Shown here: positions 30,351 to 45,109 of the stretch, in pieces
How the letters are laid out: every line of letters starts with the position of its first letter
Numbering within the stretch: position 1 is the first letter of the stretch
From: Latrodectus hesperus
Taxonomy: Eukaryota; Arthropoda; Arachnida; Araneae; Theridiidae
Length of the DNA stretch: 64,000 bases
Assembly (NCBI GenBank): GCA_037975125.1
Contig: CM075856.1
Coordinates: 2,054,825-2,118,824, forward strand
Direction of reading: 5' to 3'
Program-made: the position numbers and the translations under genes
Notes under the pieces: generated by a model
What the model saw: the letters and a program-made list of their open reading frames with translations, nothing else
Database searches by the model: none
Told to the model about the DNA's origin: nothing

Positions 30351-31798
30351 AAACAATAAACGCGTATATTTTAATACATCATTCTCAATAACAGAGCATT
30401 ATTTCTCATATCAAAGTCAAAATCAAATAGACGAATTTCTAAATCAAAACTATAAGCTAGAATTGCTTCTAGATAAAGAATTAAGACACTGCTCATGAAA
30501 GGCTTAGGTGCATGACTGGAATATTTCCACCATAAGCACCTTGTTCTGTATTCCTTTTTCAGAAAAATAGAACAGTAAACAAATATAGTAATCAATTCTT
30601 TTATTTCTTTGATTAGTTGGGTGGGTTTTGTGAAGCAAGATCCAAACAAAGGAAAAACTGCACCAATGTTTAAATTTTAATAATGATCTCTTTTCTCAAA
30701 ACCTAAGAAACGTTAAAAATTTGAAATACAAAAACGGCTGCATATAATTTAATTAAAATCTATATATAAATATAAATTGAAAAATAAAATAAAATTTACG
30801 TAACTATTAAATTTTGTTTTAGTTATAACATTAAATAAATTGAATAAAACCAATTGTCTCTAAAAAGGCAAAAAGGTTTCTGTGAGGTATTATTTCTTTG
30901 GAATAAATTTTGAACTCTCTTGGAACAGATTTAGAACGGTAAGAAGTACGAAGCTCAAGTGAATTTAAGAAGTACAAAGCGAACAAAGTAAATTATTCTG
31001 AATCGTTCGGGCAGCTAAGTGTTGCCAAAATATAAATCAGAAATATTAGTCTAAGTTAAGAGCGGTTGCCAGAAAGAAGTTAAATTCTTCGTTAATAACA
31101 ATTTTAGCCAATATTATTTTAATTATGTTATTATTTTAGATATTAAATACTATTAGAGATTTGTATCGTAATTTTTTTGTAATTATGAGTAATAGCAAAT
31201 TCTAAAGAATGAGAGAATTTTTTTATCTCAAATAAAAAAGTTTAAAATAAATTTAATTCACTATGGTATTGTTGTGGCCTTCTAATTCGCGCTCAAATTC
31301 GTATAAGAGTGTCTCCGGATATTTTTATTTCGTAAGACATGCAAATAGAAGTCCTCCCTGCTTAGTTTCCTGTTGTTAAAAGAAGACCGGCGCTGTGTCC
31401 ATGTGTTGGCGACGTGCTTAAAGCATTTTTTCATAAATAGAAACTTATTTCGCGAGCATTAGGCGGATGTTTAATGTGTCTTGTGAAATAATTTACACTC
31501 AGCACTATTTCTTCCCCAAACAGTTGATTGTTGTGATGTAATTCTGTATAAAATACAGATTACGTTTTTTATTCTATATAAATTATATTTTGTTTTATTC
31601 CATAAGAATGCATATATCCTACATAAAAAAATGGGGTGAAAAACAACGTTCACATTATGTTTAAAGTTTTTAATTGAACTAAGTTTTTTATTTACTTTCT
31701 TAAAGGTATATACATAAATATAATACGAGTGAATTACCGATTTTCTTCAAAAATTTTATTTGATGTAAACAGATTAGTAAAGAAAAATATTAATATTC

Positions 31799-31802
<4 letters not shown>
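30351..31802. other. Unassigned AT-rich stretch
   Basis: 31.26-31.47 kb is less AT-rich. No domain, box or repeat could be assigned. Confidence 0.4.

Positions 31803-31890
<88 letters not shown>
31803..31890. repeat. (AT)n microsatellite
   Basis: About 88 bp of AT dinucleotides. Confidence 0.97.
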
Positions 31891-31894
<4 letters not shown>

Positions 31895-32229
31895 ATTGAT
31901 TCTCGCTTTAATGTTAATTGCTCCTGTGGCTTTACTGTTCGCTAATAAGTTGTTATTATTGCTTTTTTATTACAAAGTTTTCTATTCTAAACTGAATATT
32001 CATGTTTTTCTTTACTAACCTGCTTACATCAAATAACATTTTTTAAGAAAATCGGTAATTACTTGTACATTTACTACCATTTGTAATTCATACTTGTATT
32101 CAAATGTAAAAATAACTTGTTTTCTATTGGCAGAGTATATTCAAGACAACTGTAGACAGAATAAAAAACATTAAAACTAGAACAAAAATAACATGAACTT
32201 AGATAATAAAACTGAAACCACAGTAAATC

Positions 32230-32366
32230 CAGTATATCACTGAATCAGAAGGTTGCCGGTTCGAATCCTGTAATGGACGAAGAGAGCAAATTTTCTGGGA
32301 TGCAACGTTGCTCCTCTTCCTCGTGATGCACCATGAGTAACGTTAAGCAACCAACAACCTAGATGT
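32230..32366 (+). mobile_element. tRNA-like SINE fragment (separate family)
   Basis: A B-box GCCGGTTCGAATCC lies near 32260, followed by GGGATGCAACGTTGCTCC and a CAACCAACAACC tail. The A-box side is decayed. No other copy of this family is evident in the window. Confidence 0.5.
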
Positions 32367-32698
32367 TATGTGCAGCTCTCATTAAAATTAACTTTCAGTT
32401 GCATAAATTATTAAATGAAACTATCTTTAAAAGTAGTGTACACATTTTAGCAAGGAATACAAAATCTAACTTTTTATGTAATCACTATCGCTTAATAGAA
32501 ATATTTAGTAATATTTTCTTGGCGTATAGACACACATGTAATGAAAAAATATTATATCTATAAAATTGGAAGAGAAATGCAATATATTGGTTTCCAATCT
32601 TTATTTTTTATAGGTATCCCTAAGCTCTTTAGTGGTTATATATGATTTAGAAAGAAATTCCAGTCACATGTTTATTGCTTATATTTTTCTTACACTAT

Positions 32699-32702
<4 letters not shown>
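32367..32702. other. AT-rich stretch, nothing recognised
   Basis: No supported feature. Confidence 0.4.

Positions 32703-32782
<80 letters not shown>
32703..32782. repeat. Compound (AC)n-(AT)n microsatellite
   Basis: About 27 bp of AC followed by about 50 bp of AT with one GT interruption. Confidence 0.95.
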
Positions 32783-33085
32783 TCAAACATTCTGTATGAA
32801 TACATTTTTAAACATTATTTTATACAAAAAAAATAATATCAGAAATTTTTTCAATGATTTCACACAAATATTTTTAAACTGCTAACCATGTTTTCAATAC
32901 AATTTTTCTGCAACGTCATAATTAATTTGCTTCAAAAATGTGGCAAAAAATGAAGAAAAATATGAGTTTTCTTTAAAAATAATATGAAATTATAATAACA
33001 TATATAAATTAACATACAATTATAAAATTCAATTAAAACATTAAAAACTTTTCATTCTTTGAAATAATTTCATCTCTGTACTTCC

Positions 33086-34112
<1,027 letters not shown>

Positions 34113-34127
34113 ATTTATGTTAATTTT

Positions 34128-34421
34128 TTTACAATGGCGAGCACAACAGGATGGAACCCTTCGCCACAACAAGGCCGGAAACTGCTACTCATTTGTCGTT
34201 ACCCAGCGGGCACCTGTGAACCAAGTTACGGAGGCGAGTAGCACTACCCGCGTCATACCACCACAGACCCGTTTATAGGGCGGGCCACATTCATACATCA
34301 ACACACAAGAAAGGACAGAGAAACACAGAGAGATAGTAACAGCCATGCCCGAACCGGGATTCGAACCCGGGACCTACAGCTCAGGAGTCAGGAACGCTAA
34401 CCACTCAGCCAATAAGTCGGC
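34128..34421 (-). mobile_element. tRNA-derived SINE, family B
   Basis: Reverse-oriented and nearly full length. The head at the right has the reverse B-box GGGATTCGAACCCGG (about 34357) and an A-box-like CTAACCACTCAGCC. The body carries CACAACAAGGCCGGAAACTG and ACCCGTTTATAGGGCGGGCC. The flanks ATTTATGTTAATTTT (34113-34127) and ATTTATGCTAATATT (34422-34436) match at 13 of 15 positions and fit a target duplication. Confidence 0.88.
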
Positions 34422-34436
34422 ATTTATGCTAATATT

Positions 34437-35384
34437 ATGTATTATTTTATTAATTTAATTTATGTTAATATTATGTTTTATTATGTAACTTATCACTCCG
34501 GAATTCTCTCTCAAAGAAAGAGAGAGCGTGCGGCTCCCTTTCTTTTAAATTTGTCCTCTATAGAGTAATCTCTGACAAATGAGGAATATTATTGATGACA
34601 TCGGATCACCACTTCTTTCTACATTCCCATAATATAACTTTAAAAAAAGAAAAGAAAAAAGTAAATATGCTGAAGAAATTTTTGATTCTTGGAAAAAAAT
34701 TTAAAATTGTTTTCATCCTCTGCAATAAATGCTTTTTCGCCTTACCCAAAACGCCGCCAGTCGAAAACGGGTTAGAATGCGAATGAATCCCGCAGTATAA
34801 ATTTTTAAACGGTAACAATATTTGTTCATTTTTATGTATTGAAAATAATTACTTTTAATCACAATATCATTAGTTCATTTGAATAACGCATTATTTTTGA
34901 TGATGCAAATTAATTGATTACATGATAGCTTTAATTAGTTGATTACTTTAATCAAATTGATTACATGAACACATTTAGGTGACGACATATTTCCCATTCA
35001 ATCTATAAAAAAACCATTTCACTTCCTAAAATATCTTAACGGAAATGACATTTCTTAAAATCCTTGAATTCTGAGCATTCTTGTTTTTTATTTTATATTT
35101 TTTTCTCTTTTAATTAACTTAAATACTCCCCCCAAAAAAAGAATCATCTGAATTTATTTAACATTTATTTAGAGGTTCAGTATTATTTTTAAGTTGGCTT
35201 CAAACTTTATACTTAACATCTTGACAAGGATTTCTTAAAATATGTTCAACAGTGCTCATCACTATAACCTCATTTTTTTCACATTAGGGCTCATTCAATT
35301 AAGAATATGCTGTTGAAAGTGGGTTCTGAATCTCTAAAATCATCCTCACACACGCTCATCGTGATCTAGGGTTCGAAGTTCTTA
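34437..35384. other. AT-rich stretch, nothing recognised
   Basis: Overlapping short frames on both strands near 34.6-34.8 kb show no family resemblance. Confidence 0.4.
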
Positions 35385-35520
35385 AGAATGGGAGGTACCG
35401 AGTTCGATCCCGTTCTATGTTAATAAAGGCAAGTGGATGCTTCAACTTTCTGTGTGCACGACTCTCTAGATGAGTTGCATGAAAGTTTTCCGAGTTTTCT
35501 CCTTTGTAGTAGGTGAGTAT
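35385..35520 (+). mobile_element. Probable SINE remnant (family with copy near 40.96 kb)
   Basis: A degraded B-box GAGTTCGATCCCG (about 35400) is followed by TTTCTGTGTGCACGAC and GTTTTCCGAGTTTTCTCC. 40960-41075 shows a similar order (GGTTTGATCCC, then TTTCTGCGTGCAT). The family is not otherwise identified. Confidence 0.4.
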
Positions 35521-35659
35521 GGCATGCTATTCCCAAATTACAAACAGTATTCCAAGAAACCCATACATGGCAAATGTTCAAATGCCTTAAAACAACTTTT
35601 AGTTATTAGACTGCCCGTTGCTTTATGTTGTTGCACCAGCAAGCTTTTCTGCACCTGAA

Positions 35660-35903
35660 GTGGACTTCATCAGTCTTCGTAATTTGAATCAGGGTCCAAC
35701 CAGACGACCCTCAATACTTGGCCTGCCCTCCCAGAGGTATCATTTCACTTGGAGGACATTGCGACCACGCTCAGTTCTTACGAGCCCCAACCGCCTTTAG
35801 CAAACACAATGGTTCTTTGGTTAAGCCTAGATTCGAACTTTCTACCCTCCGATAATGAGAACGACTCCTTAACCAACCAGACCAGCGGTTCCCACAACCA
35901 CTC
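35660..35903 (-). mobile_element. SINE family E
   Basis: Reverse-oriented copy: CAATACTTGGCCTGCCCTCCC, GAGGTATCATTTCACTTGG and CATTGCGACCACGCTC match the reverse of the 29.0 kb copy and the same strand of the 50.8 kb copy. The tRNA-like head at the right end has a decayed B-box near 35831. The left boundary is uncertain. Confidence 0.75.
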
Positions 35904-35904
35904 A

Positions 35905-35975
35905 CTTGTGTCAAACAAACACAGCTGAGGTTGGAATTGAACCCACAAACTGTTGAACTGAAGGCCACATTCAAT
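35905..35975 (-). mobile_element. SINE family F head fragment
   Basis: Reverse-oriented head with AATTGAACCCACAAACTGTTGAAC. This corresponds to the GTTCAACAGTTCGTGGGTTC part of the complete family F copies in the Bel/Pao element. It directly abuts the family E copy. Confidence 0.65.
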
Positions 35976-36449
35976 GTGGACTTCAATTGAAAGCCAATCA
36001 TCTCTCAACTTGGCTCTACTCATAAGGCTTTGATTTTGCTCTGAGATAAATATCGGTCATTTGCACAATTCGTACAAATCATAGGAATATTTATTTTAAG
36101 TTTCGACCACTCTGTATAATAAACTCATAATTCATCTGTATGTTTACTTTAACAGACCTTTTAGCACATAGTATTTAATTATCAATAAAATAGAATAATC
36201 ATTTTTTATGACAATATCATTTTAATATTTGTAAATAGGTCCCTACATTCATCGGTATATCACTGCATATTAATTTTAGCGTAAAAGTATATAAAATTAA
36301 ATCTTAAATTTTAAAAAAAAATTTAAGTTATCCCGATGGTGCTTCTTACATATTACGATAACAAGAATTATGTGTGTTTACTATTTATTTTTAATACTAA
36401 AATTAAATAATTTATCACTACCTTGTATCTTAAAACTATAGTGTACCTC
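35976..36449. other. AT-rich stretch, nothing recognised
   Basis: No supported feature. Confidence 0.4.
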
Positions 36450-36508
36450 AATTTGTGAAGAATCCCTAAAATCTGATGGCGAGAATTTTTAGGGATTATT
36501 CACAAATT
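36450..36508. other. 22-bp-stem hairpin (miRNA-sized)
   Basis: The left arm at 36450-36471 (AATTTGTGAAG, then AATCCCTAAAA) is the reverse complement of 36487-36508 with one mismatch in 22. The loop is 15 bases. The stem is about the length of a small-RNA duplex but shorter than a typical precursor. It may instead be a fold-back transposon relic. Confidence 0.5.
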
Positions 36509-36649
36509 AATTACAAATTGTTAAAATTTGAACTATAAGAGTACTAAGGTATATTAAATTGTTCAGTTTCAAAGCTAGTTCAAGCAAAATCTTTGATATT
36601 AAATAGGAATAATAGGAATTTTTTTATTAAACATCACAGTTCAAACGTG

Positions 36650-38128
<1,479 letters not shown>

Positions 38129-38221
<93 letters not shown>

Positions 38222-38232
38222 TATATATATAT
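38129..38232. repeat. (AT)n microsatellite
   Basis: About 100 bp of AT dinucleotides ending just before a SINE fragment. Confidence 0.97.
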
Positions 38233-38235
38233 TCA

Positions 38236-38379
38236 AAGGCGGGCACACTTGGGTGACGAACTCTATGCCACAACAAGGCCAGAGACTGCTACCCATTTGT
38301 GGTTACCCAGCGTGCACCTGGGAACCAAGTCACGAAGACGAGTAGCGTTACCCGCGCCAAACCACCACAAACCCGTTTA
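38236..38379 (-). mobile_element. SINE family B, truncated between AT repeats
   Basis: It contains CACAACAAGGCCAGAGACTG, GTTACCCAGCGTGCACCTGG and ACCACCACAAACCCGTTTAT. The copy stops at the CCCGTTTATA segment, where an (AT)n run of about 18 bp takes over, so the tRNA-like head is lost. AT microsatellites bound it on both sides. Confidence 0.85.
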
Positions 38380-38648
38380 TATATATATATATATATTAAT
38401 GTCTACATAGGTATAAGAATTTTTAACTAAAATAAATTAATAATTAGTATAAAAAATGAAAAAGCATAAATATTAAACTAGTGAATGATAAAATTTTATA
38501 TAACTGAATAAAAATTTTACATATAAATATTAAAATATTAATGGGAAAATATATGATGAAAAATATATATTTCCTCCGAGTACTGAATTTCACTGGCAAC
38601 ATCACAAAAAATCCGTTAAAATAGTTGACGATAGATGCTAATGAAAAA

Positions 38649-40198
<1,550 letters not shown>

Positions 40199-40866
40199 AT
40201 GTAGACATCTATATGCATTGATGTAGACATCCGTATGTATAGATGTTGACATCTGTATGTATACATGTAGACATCTGTATGTATTCATGTAGACATCTGT
40301 ATGTATAGCTCTAAGCATCTGTATATATGGATCTAGACATCCGCATGTATAGATGTAGACATCCATATGTACATATGTAGATTTCTGTACGTATTGATGT
40401 AGATGTTTGAATGTATAGATGTAGATATCTGTATGTATAGCTGTAGATATCCGTATGTATTGATGTAGATATCTGTAGGTATTGATGTAGATATCTGAAT
40501 GTATAGATGTAGATATCTGTATGTAAAGCTGTAGACATCCGTATGTATAGATGTAGATATCTGTAGATATTGATGTAGATATCTGAATGCATAGATGTAG
40601 ATATCTGTATGTATAGCTGTAGATATCCGTATGTATAGATGTAGATATCTGTAGGTATTGATGTAGATATCTGAATGTATAGATGTAGATATCTGTATGT
40701 AAAGCTGTAGACATCCGTATGTATAGATGTAGATATCTGTAGGTATTGATGTAGATATCTGAATGTATAGATGTAGATATCTGTATGTATAGCTGTAGAT
40801 ATCCGTATGTATAGATGTAGATATCTGTAGGTATTGATGTAGATGTCTGTATGTATGGATGTAGAT
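40199..40866. repeat. 22-bp minisatellite with 176-bp higher-order period
   Basis: About 30 tandem copies of a 22-bp unit of the type GATGTAGATATCTGTATGTA plus two bases. In the right two-thirds, variants recur every 8 units: AAGCTGTAGACATCCG at 40527 and 40703, and GCTGTAGATATCCG at 40440, 40616 and 40792, each 176 bp apart. Long minus-strand frames (up to 178 codons, rich in Tyr, Ile, Thr and Ser) are produced by the repeat and are not supported as genes. Confidence 0.93.
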
Positions 40867-41744
40867 CACCTACTATCTAGATGTTAGAAATAAAATGATG
40901 ATGGACGTTGCATTTATTGATATGCATTTACCTTACTCCAGTAGTAAAATTGACTTCCATGGAATGAAAGATTATAGGTTTGATCCCTAACACTGTTGAA
41001 CAAGGAAAATAATTGACGTGTTTCTGCGTGCATATCTGTTAGGTTGGGGTTCAGGTTGTTTCCTTTTTATCTTCTTTTCCGACACATGAATACGATCCAT
41101 TATCTATAAAAATAGTTCTTTATCGACTATTTAAATTCCTTAGAACGGATGTTTCAAGTCTTAAATCATCAATTATCCAGTTTCATACTGTGCGTGACTT
41201 ATAAGTAAGAGAACTTTCTTTGAAATGTGAGAAAACCTGACTCAAAATCAGTAAAACTTCCTGGACAACAGTATGTGTGCATAATTTGTCTAAAAGTATT
41301 GATAGTAGACTTTCATAAATTTTAACCCTTCGAAAACTTTAAAAAATAAATAAATTCTCATTGCATGCATAATGATTAAACTCTCGTAATGGTGGGAGAA
41401 GTAATGAATTAAAAACATTTAATTTGTCAAAGAGAAAAAGTCATTTAAAAGATATAAATGGAAAAAACAGATGATTTCTAGATCAATCAAATAGTTACAT
41501 GCTTACTTCTTGGAGGGAAATGCAGTATGCTTGTGCACTTACATTGAACCAAATAGCATCAATTAAAAGCAATAGAATTTTCTATGAGTAAAAATCCCTT
41601 GAGATACTATTTTCCCTAATCACACTTGAATCTCCTTAATTTCCCTATAAGGGAAAATCAGGGAAGCACTATGTGCGCAGGAAGGATTGGAATTTTTTTA
41701 GAAGAATTCGATTTGAAATGCTTTGTTCGTTACCCGACCAATGG
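40867..41744. other. Unassigned stretch
   Basis: 40960-41075 resembles the probable SINE remnant at 35.4 kb. A 20-bp imperfect palindrome (ATTTCCCTATAAGGGAAAAT) lies near 41639. Nothing else was recognised. Confidence 0.35.
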
Positions 41745-41936
41745 TTAGCGTCCCTAACTTCGAAGCAGTAGGTTCCAGGTTCGAATCCTGGTTCGGGTAT
41801 GGATCGTTCTTTATCACTTCACTTTCGAGGCGAAGATGACACATCTACTGGGTGCCCCACTATATGATATGCCATCATTTCGCCCTTTATAGAGCTGAAT
41901 AGGGTAAAGGCCTAAGGGCAGCCGGGCATTAGAAAA
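41745..41936 (+). mobile_element. tRNA-derived SINE, family D
   Basis: The head has CAATGGTTAGCGTCCC (A-box-like) and CAGGTTCGAATCCTGG (B-box), then GTTCGGGTATGGATCG. The body contains CATCTACTGGGTGCCCC and GCCCTTTATAGAGCTGAATAG. It is the only copy of this family seen here. The head resembles families A and B. Confidence 0.75.
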
Positions 41937-42219
41937 AATGTTTTTATTGTTTCGAATACACTTGTGTGCATCCTGTTATAACTTCATGTGTAATAAATTT
42001 GTGTCACTTATGTGTATCAGAAGAATATTACTCTCATCATGTGATTGCACTTTAATTATAGCTTAGCAAATATAACCAGACTTATTATCTGTCCAACCAT
42101 TACATAAATGTATATTCCTATCTCCAAATATATAATGACGTAAACATATTTAAATCAATGAAGCTTTTCAAAATACTTTTGACATCTATAACAATATGAA
42201 ATGTTCTATTGTATAATAC

Positions 42220-42351
42220 TGCTATTCACTTAACTTAATTATTAATTTTCATTGCTAATGTATTGTATAATTGCTATTGTATATTATAATTATTAATTTC
42301 ATTGCTATTGTATAAAACTGCTCTAATTCATTTCATTTAATTATTACTTTT
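42220..42351 (+). repeat. AT-rich tandem repeat, left of the Bel/Pao element
   Basis: Irregular repeats of TTAATTATTAATTTCATTGCTATTGTATAA-type sequence (longest shared core about 18 bases). The same motif continues at 42657-42674 and again right of the Bel/Pao element at 48193-48340, so one array was split by two insertions. Confidence 0.8.
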
Positions 42352-42366
42352 CATTGCTTTTGTATT

Positions 42367-42641
42367 GCCGCCCAACCTGTCCAGTGGTCAGCGTGCCTGA
42401 CTGCGGATCTCCTGGGTTCGAATCCCGGTTCGGACATGGAAGTACTTTCTCTCTCTATCTATCCTGTCTTTGTCCTTTCCTTGTATGAATGGGTTGTGAA
42501 TGGTTGCCTACCCTATAAACGGGTACATATGGCATGTGTGTACTGAGGAAGTCGGACTCCACACCTAAAATGGTTCAATTGGAAAAGTGGAGCAGCGCAC
42601 CCCATATTGCCAGACTAGCTGGTACACGACAATAACAACAA
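42367..42641 (+). mobile_element. tRNA-derived SINE, family A, with 15-bp target duplication
   Basis: The best preserved copy of family A. It has a head with GTCCAGTGGTCAGCG and GGGTTCGAATCCCGG, a body of about 190 bp, and an AATAACAACAA tail. The exact 15-mer CATTGCTTTTGTATT flanks it at 42352-42366 and 42642-42656. The intact head, tail and duplication suggest a fairly recent insertion into the AT-rich tandem array. Confidence 0.95.
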
Positions 42642-42674
42642 CATTGCTTTTGTATTTATAATTGTTATTGTATA

Positions 42675-42924
42675 GATTCCGGTTCACCAGGAACAGAACA
42701 ACTAAACATTACTCTTTAGCTCTATTAAAAGAATTTGGATTCTAACAATCAACTGTATTCTCACTTACTTGCACGTCAGTTGGAATGCTCCATAATTTTC
42801 ATGGTTTTGTTCGATTGCCAATTCTAGTTTTGTAATGATATTTCTTATATTGTGTGTATATAGCTGTAATGCATGTGTTTGTGCAAGATTGTCCTTTTCT
42901 TAATTCCAACACTACGTCGCAACA
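42675..42924 (+). repeat. 5' LTR of the Bel/Pao element
   Basis: 250 bp, from GATTCCGGTTCACCAGGAAC to TACGTCGCAACA. Its first two bases differ from the TG expected and seen in the 3' LTR. It contains the uninterrupted site (TGCACGTCAGTTGGAATG, about 42770) at which a SINE sits in the 3' LTR. Confidence 0.93.
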
Positions 42925-43817
42925 TAAAAATTGGAGGTACCACGGCAAGATAAAAGGAACGTTGGTTTCGTGTTTAACCTCAACACTGCAATTGGTACAG
43001 TTTTGAATATTTTCCTAATCGCAACTCATCTAAGGACCAAGGAAGATAAGTGCATTTTTATTCTTTTTTTACGAGTTTAACTTTGGTTTTCTGCATTACT
43101 TCGTAATGGAAGACGAGAATAAATTTACAAAAAATAATAGAGGTAGAGTAAAAGCTGCTCTTACCAGAATTTCAAATTTCATTGATGCTAATCAATCATT
43201 TGAAAAATATTATTTAATGAATAAATTCCAAAAAATTGAAAACATTTATTTTGATTTTGACAAAACAGACGCAGAACTTTTGCCGGAAAATTCTGAAATA
43301 GAAGAATTTGAGAAAAAATATTATGAAACCAAAGCCAAACTACTGCTACAAAATCAACTTGAAAAATTAAATTTTACTGTTAATATGCAAGCCACTACTC
43401 ATATTAATGAACATCAAACTCCAGTTTTAATACTACAAGTATTACTAATAATTTTAAATTACCGAGAATAAATATGCAGACGTTCAATGGTAATTAGAGA
43501 CTGGATGTCTTTCAATGATTTGTATATATCTTTAGTTCATAGCAATCAAAATTTAAACAATATTCAAAAATTTCAATATCTAAAAGGTTTATTAACTGAT
43601 GAACCAGCTTCTATTACTAAACATATTCCCATGCTGGAAAATAGTTATGTATAAAACCTGGGAAAAATTATTATCTAGGTATGATAACAAAGAGCAAATT
43701 GTCACATCACTAATTAAAACTTTCATGTATCAATCTTGTGTAGTTCATGCAAACGCAATTAATTTGCGAAAAATTGCCGATACATGTGATTAAATCATCA
43801 GAGGCTTAAAATCTATT

Positions 43818-43990
43818 TGTTTGTTTGTCGCTCAACGGTCATTTTTTGCACATGAGGGCTAATTAGACCGGGACCTACGGTTTTAAGTGGATTCCGAACA
43901 ACTACAAACATCCATACCCAAGGTGGGATTCGAACCCACGAACTGTTGAACCGAAGACAAGAGCGCTAACCATTTGGCTGCCAGCTCTGC
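43818..43990 (-). mobile_element. SINE family F inserted in gag
   Basis: Reverse-oriented. The head at the right has TTCGAACCCACGAACTGTTG and GCGCTAACCATTTGGCTG. The tail at the left reads TTGTTTGTTTGTCGCTCAACGG. It is flanked by the 11-mer TAAAATCTATT at 43807-43817 and 43991-44001, an exact target duplication. It is the same family as the insert in the 3' LTR, in opposite orientation. Confidence 0.93.
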
Positions 43991-44360
43991 TAAAATCTAT
44001 TGATCCAAAAGCTAATGAAAGAGATGTTTGGCTAATTTATATATTATTACAGAAGATTGATAGCGAAACATGTAAACAATGGTTTGAGTTTTCAGCAAAA
44101 GTGGAATTTCCCACTGTTGAAGTTTATTCAGTTTATAAATGATAAATCTTCCTCTTTAGAGAACTTTAACGAAAAAAAAAAAAAAACTCACAATTTAGTG
44201 TTAGCAGGAAACCTGCTAACAAAAGTATCAAATACATTATTTATAAGTTAGATAATTTTCTTTATAAATGCCCCAAATTTAAAACCCTAACTATCAAGGA
44301 AAGAAATCAGTTTGGAAATATAATCTTTGTTTAAATTGTTTTTCTAGTTTTCACTATGCC

Positions 44361-44833
44361 GGCGGTAGCTTAGCTACTGGCAGGGTCACCCAAGCCGGAC
44401 AGGTCGGAGGGGTGACACCAGACAAAAGACAAAGAGGAACACCCTGGTCCTCCAGGTCGGGAGTTGAGCATAGGATTGACAATTCTATCTCGTAAAAAAA
44501 AAAAAATCCAACCGTTACGAAATCCAATGAACACAAACCCGGGCTGCCTACTCGGAAACGACCTGGAAAACGTTTAAAGGGCCTGAAATTTGGAAAACTT
44601 TCAGGACATATTTGCTGTCTAGACTCCTCCACCCTGACATACAAAATCTCGCATTACAAACCCATCGGGAAAGGACCAAGGGGTCGGCCCAAACTCAGAT
44701 GGTGGAATGCGGTAGATGAGGATCTTAGCATTTTAAAAGTGAAGAACTGGAGGTCTGTCGCCAAGCAAAGGCTGGCTTGGAAAAGTGTTCTAAGGAAGGC
44801 CTTGGCCCACCCGGGTTTGTCGAGTCAATAGAA
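44361..44833 (+). mobile_element. RTE-like LINE, internally deleted copy, inserted in gag
   Basis: The 3' part (44650-44830) encodes GRPKLRWWNAVDEDLSILKV and RKALAHPGLSSQ, the terminal motifs of RTE-like pol, and ends in a (GAA)n tail. The 5' part (44361-44640) starts with a GGCGGTAGCTTAGCTACTGG and GGTCACCCAAGCCGGACAGG segment that is also seen alone at 50.0 kb. I infer that this is the 5' end of the LINE joined to its 3' end by an internal deletion. No clear target duplication was found. Confidence 0.75.
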
Positions 44834-45109
44834 GAAGAATGTATGTCTCCATATCGTTGTCATTATTGCCAGTTATTGCATCATAATACATTTTGTGAAT
44901 ATCAAGTAAAAAGTTACTCCACATCTGCGTCTAGTTCCAGCAGTAGTTTTCATTCCGAACAACAAAGAAAAATCTAAAAGTGAGACATCACGCATACGAA
45001 TGAAAACAAAAATAGTAATATGTTATTCAAAATAATAATGTTCAAACAACTTTTGGCTTATGCCAACTGCATATGAATGTAATTGATTCAATGGGTCAAA
45101 AACGTAATA

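Larger units (their letters stand above)
43106..44940 (+). pseudogene. Bel/Pao gag-like protein, interrupted twice
   Basis: The frame starts at 43106 (MEDENKFTKN) and is open for 121 codons, then goes on in shifting frames with GLLTDEPASI-type capsid motifs. A SINE at 43818-43990 interrupts it; ignoring that insert and one copy of its target duplication, the same frame runs straight on. The nucleocapsid-like zinc knuckle begins CLNCFSSFH at 44328. It is cut after the next two codons by a LINE fragment (44361 to about 44833) and resumes with ECMSPYRCHYCQLLHH from 44837. Several further stops and frameshifts are present. Confidence 0.85.

Noticed and set aside
42367..42440. Functional tRNA gene suggested by A- and B-box sequences (also at 6.2, 34.4, 41.8, 47.8 and 59.0 kb)
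   Set aside because: No complete cloverleaf is evident, and each head is fused to a repeated SINE body with a tail and, in several cases, target duplications.
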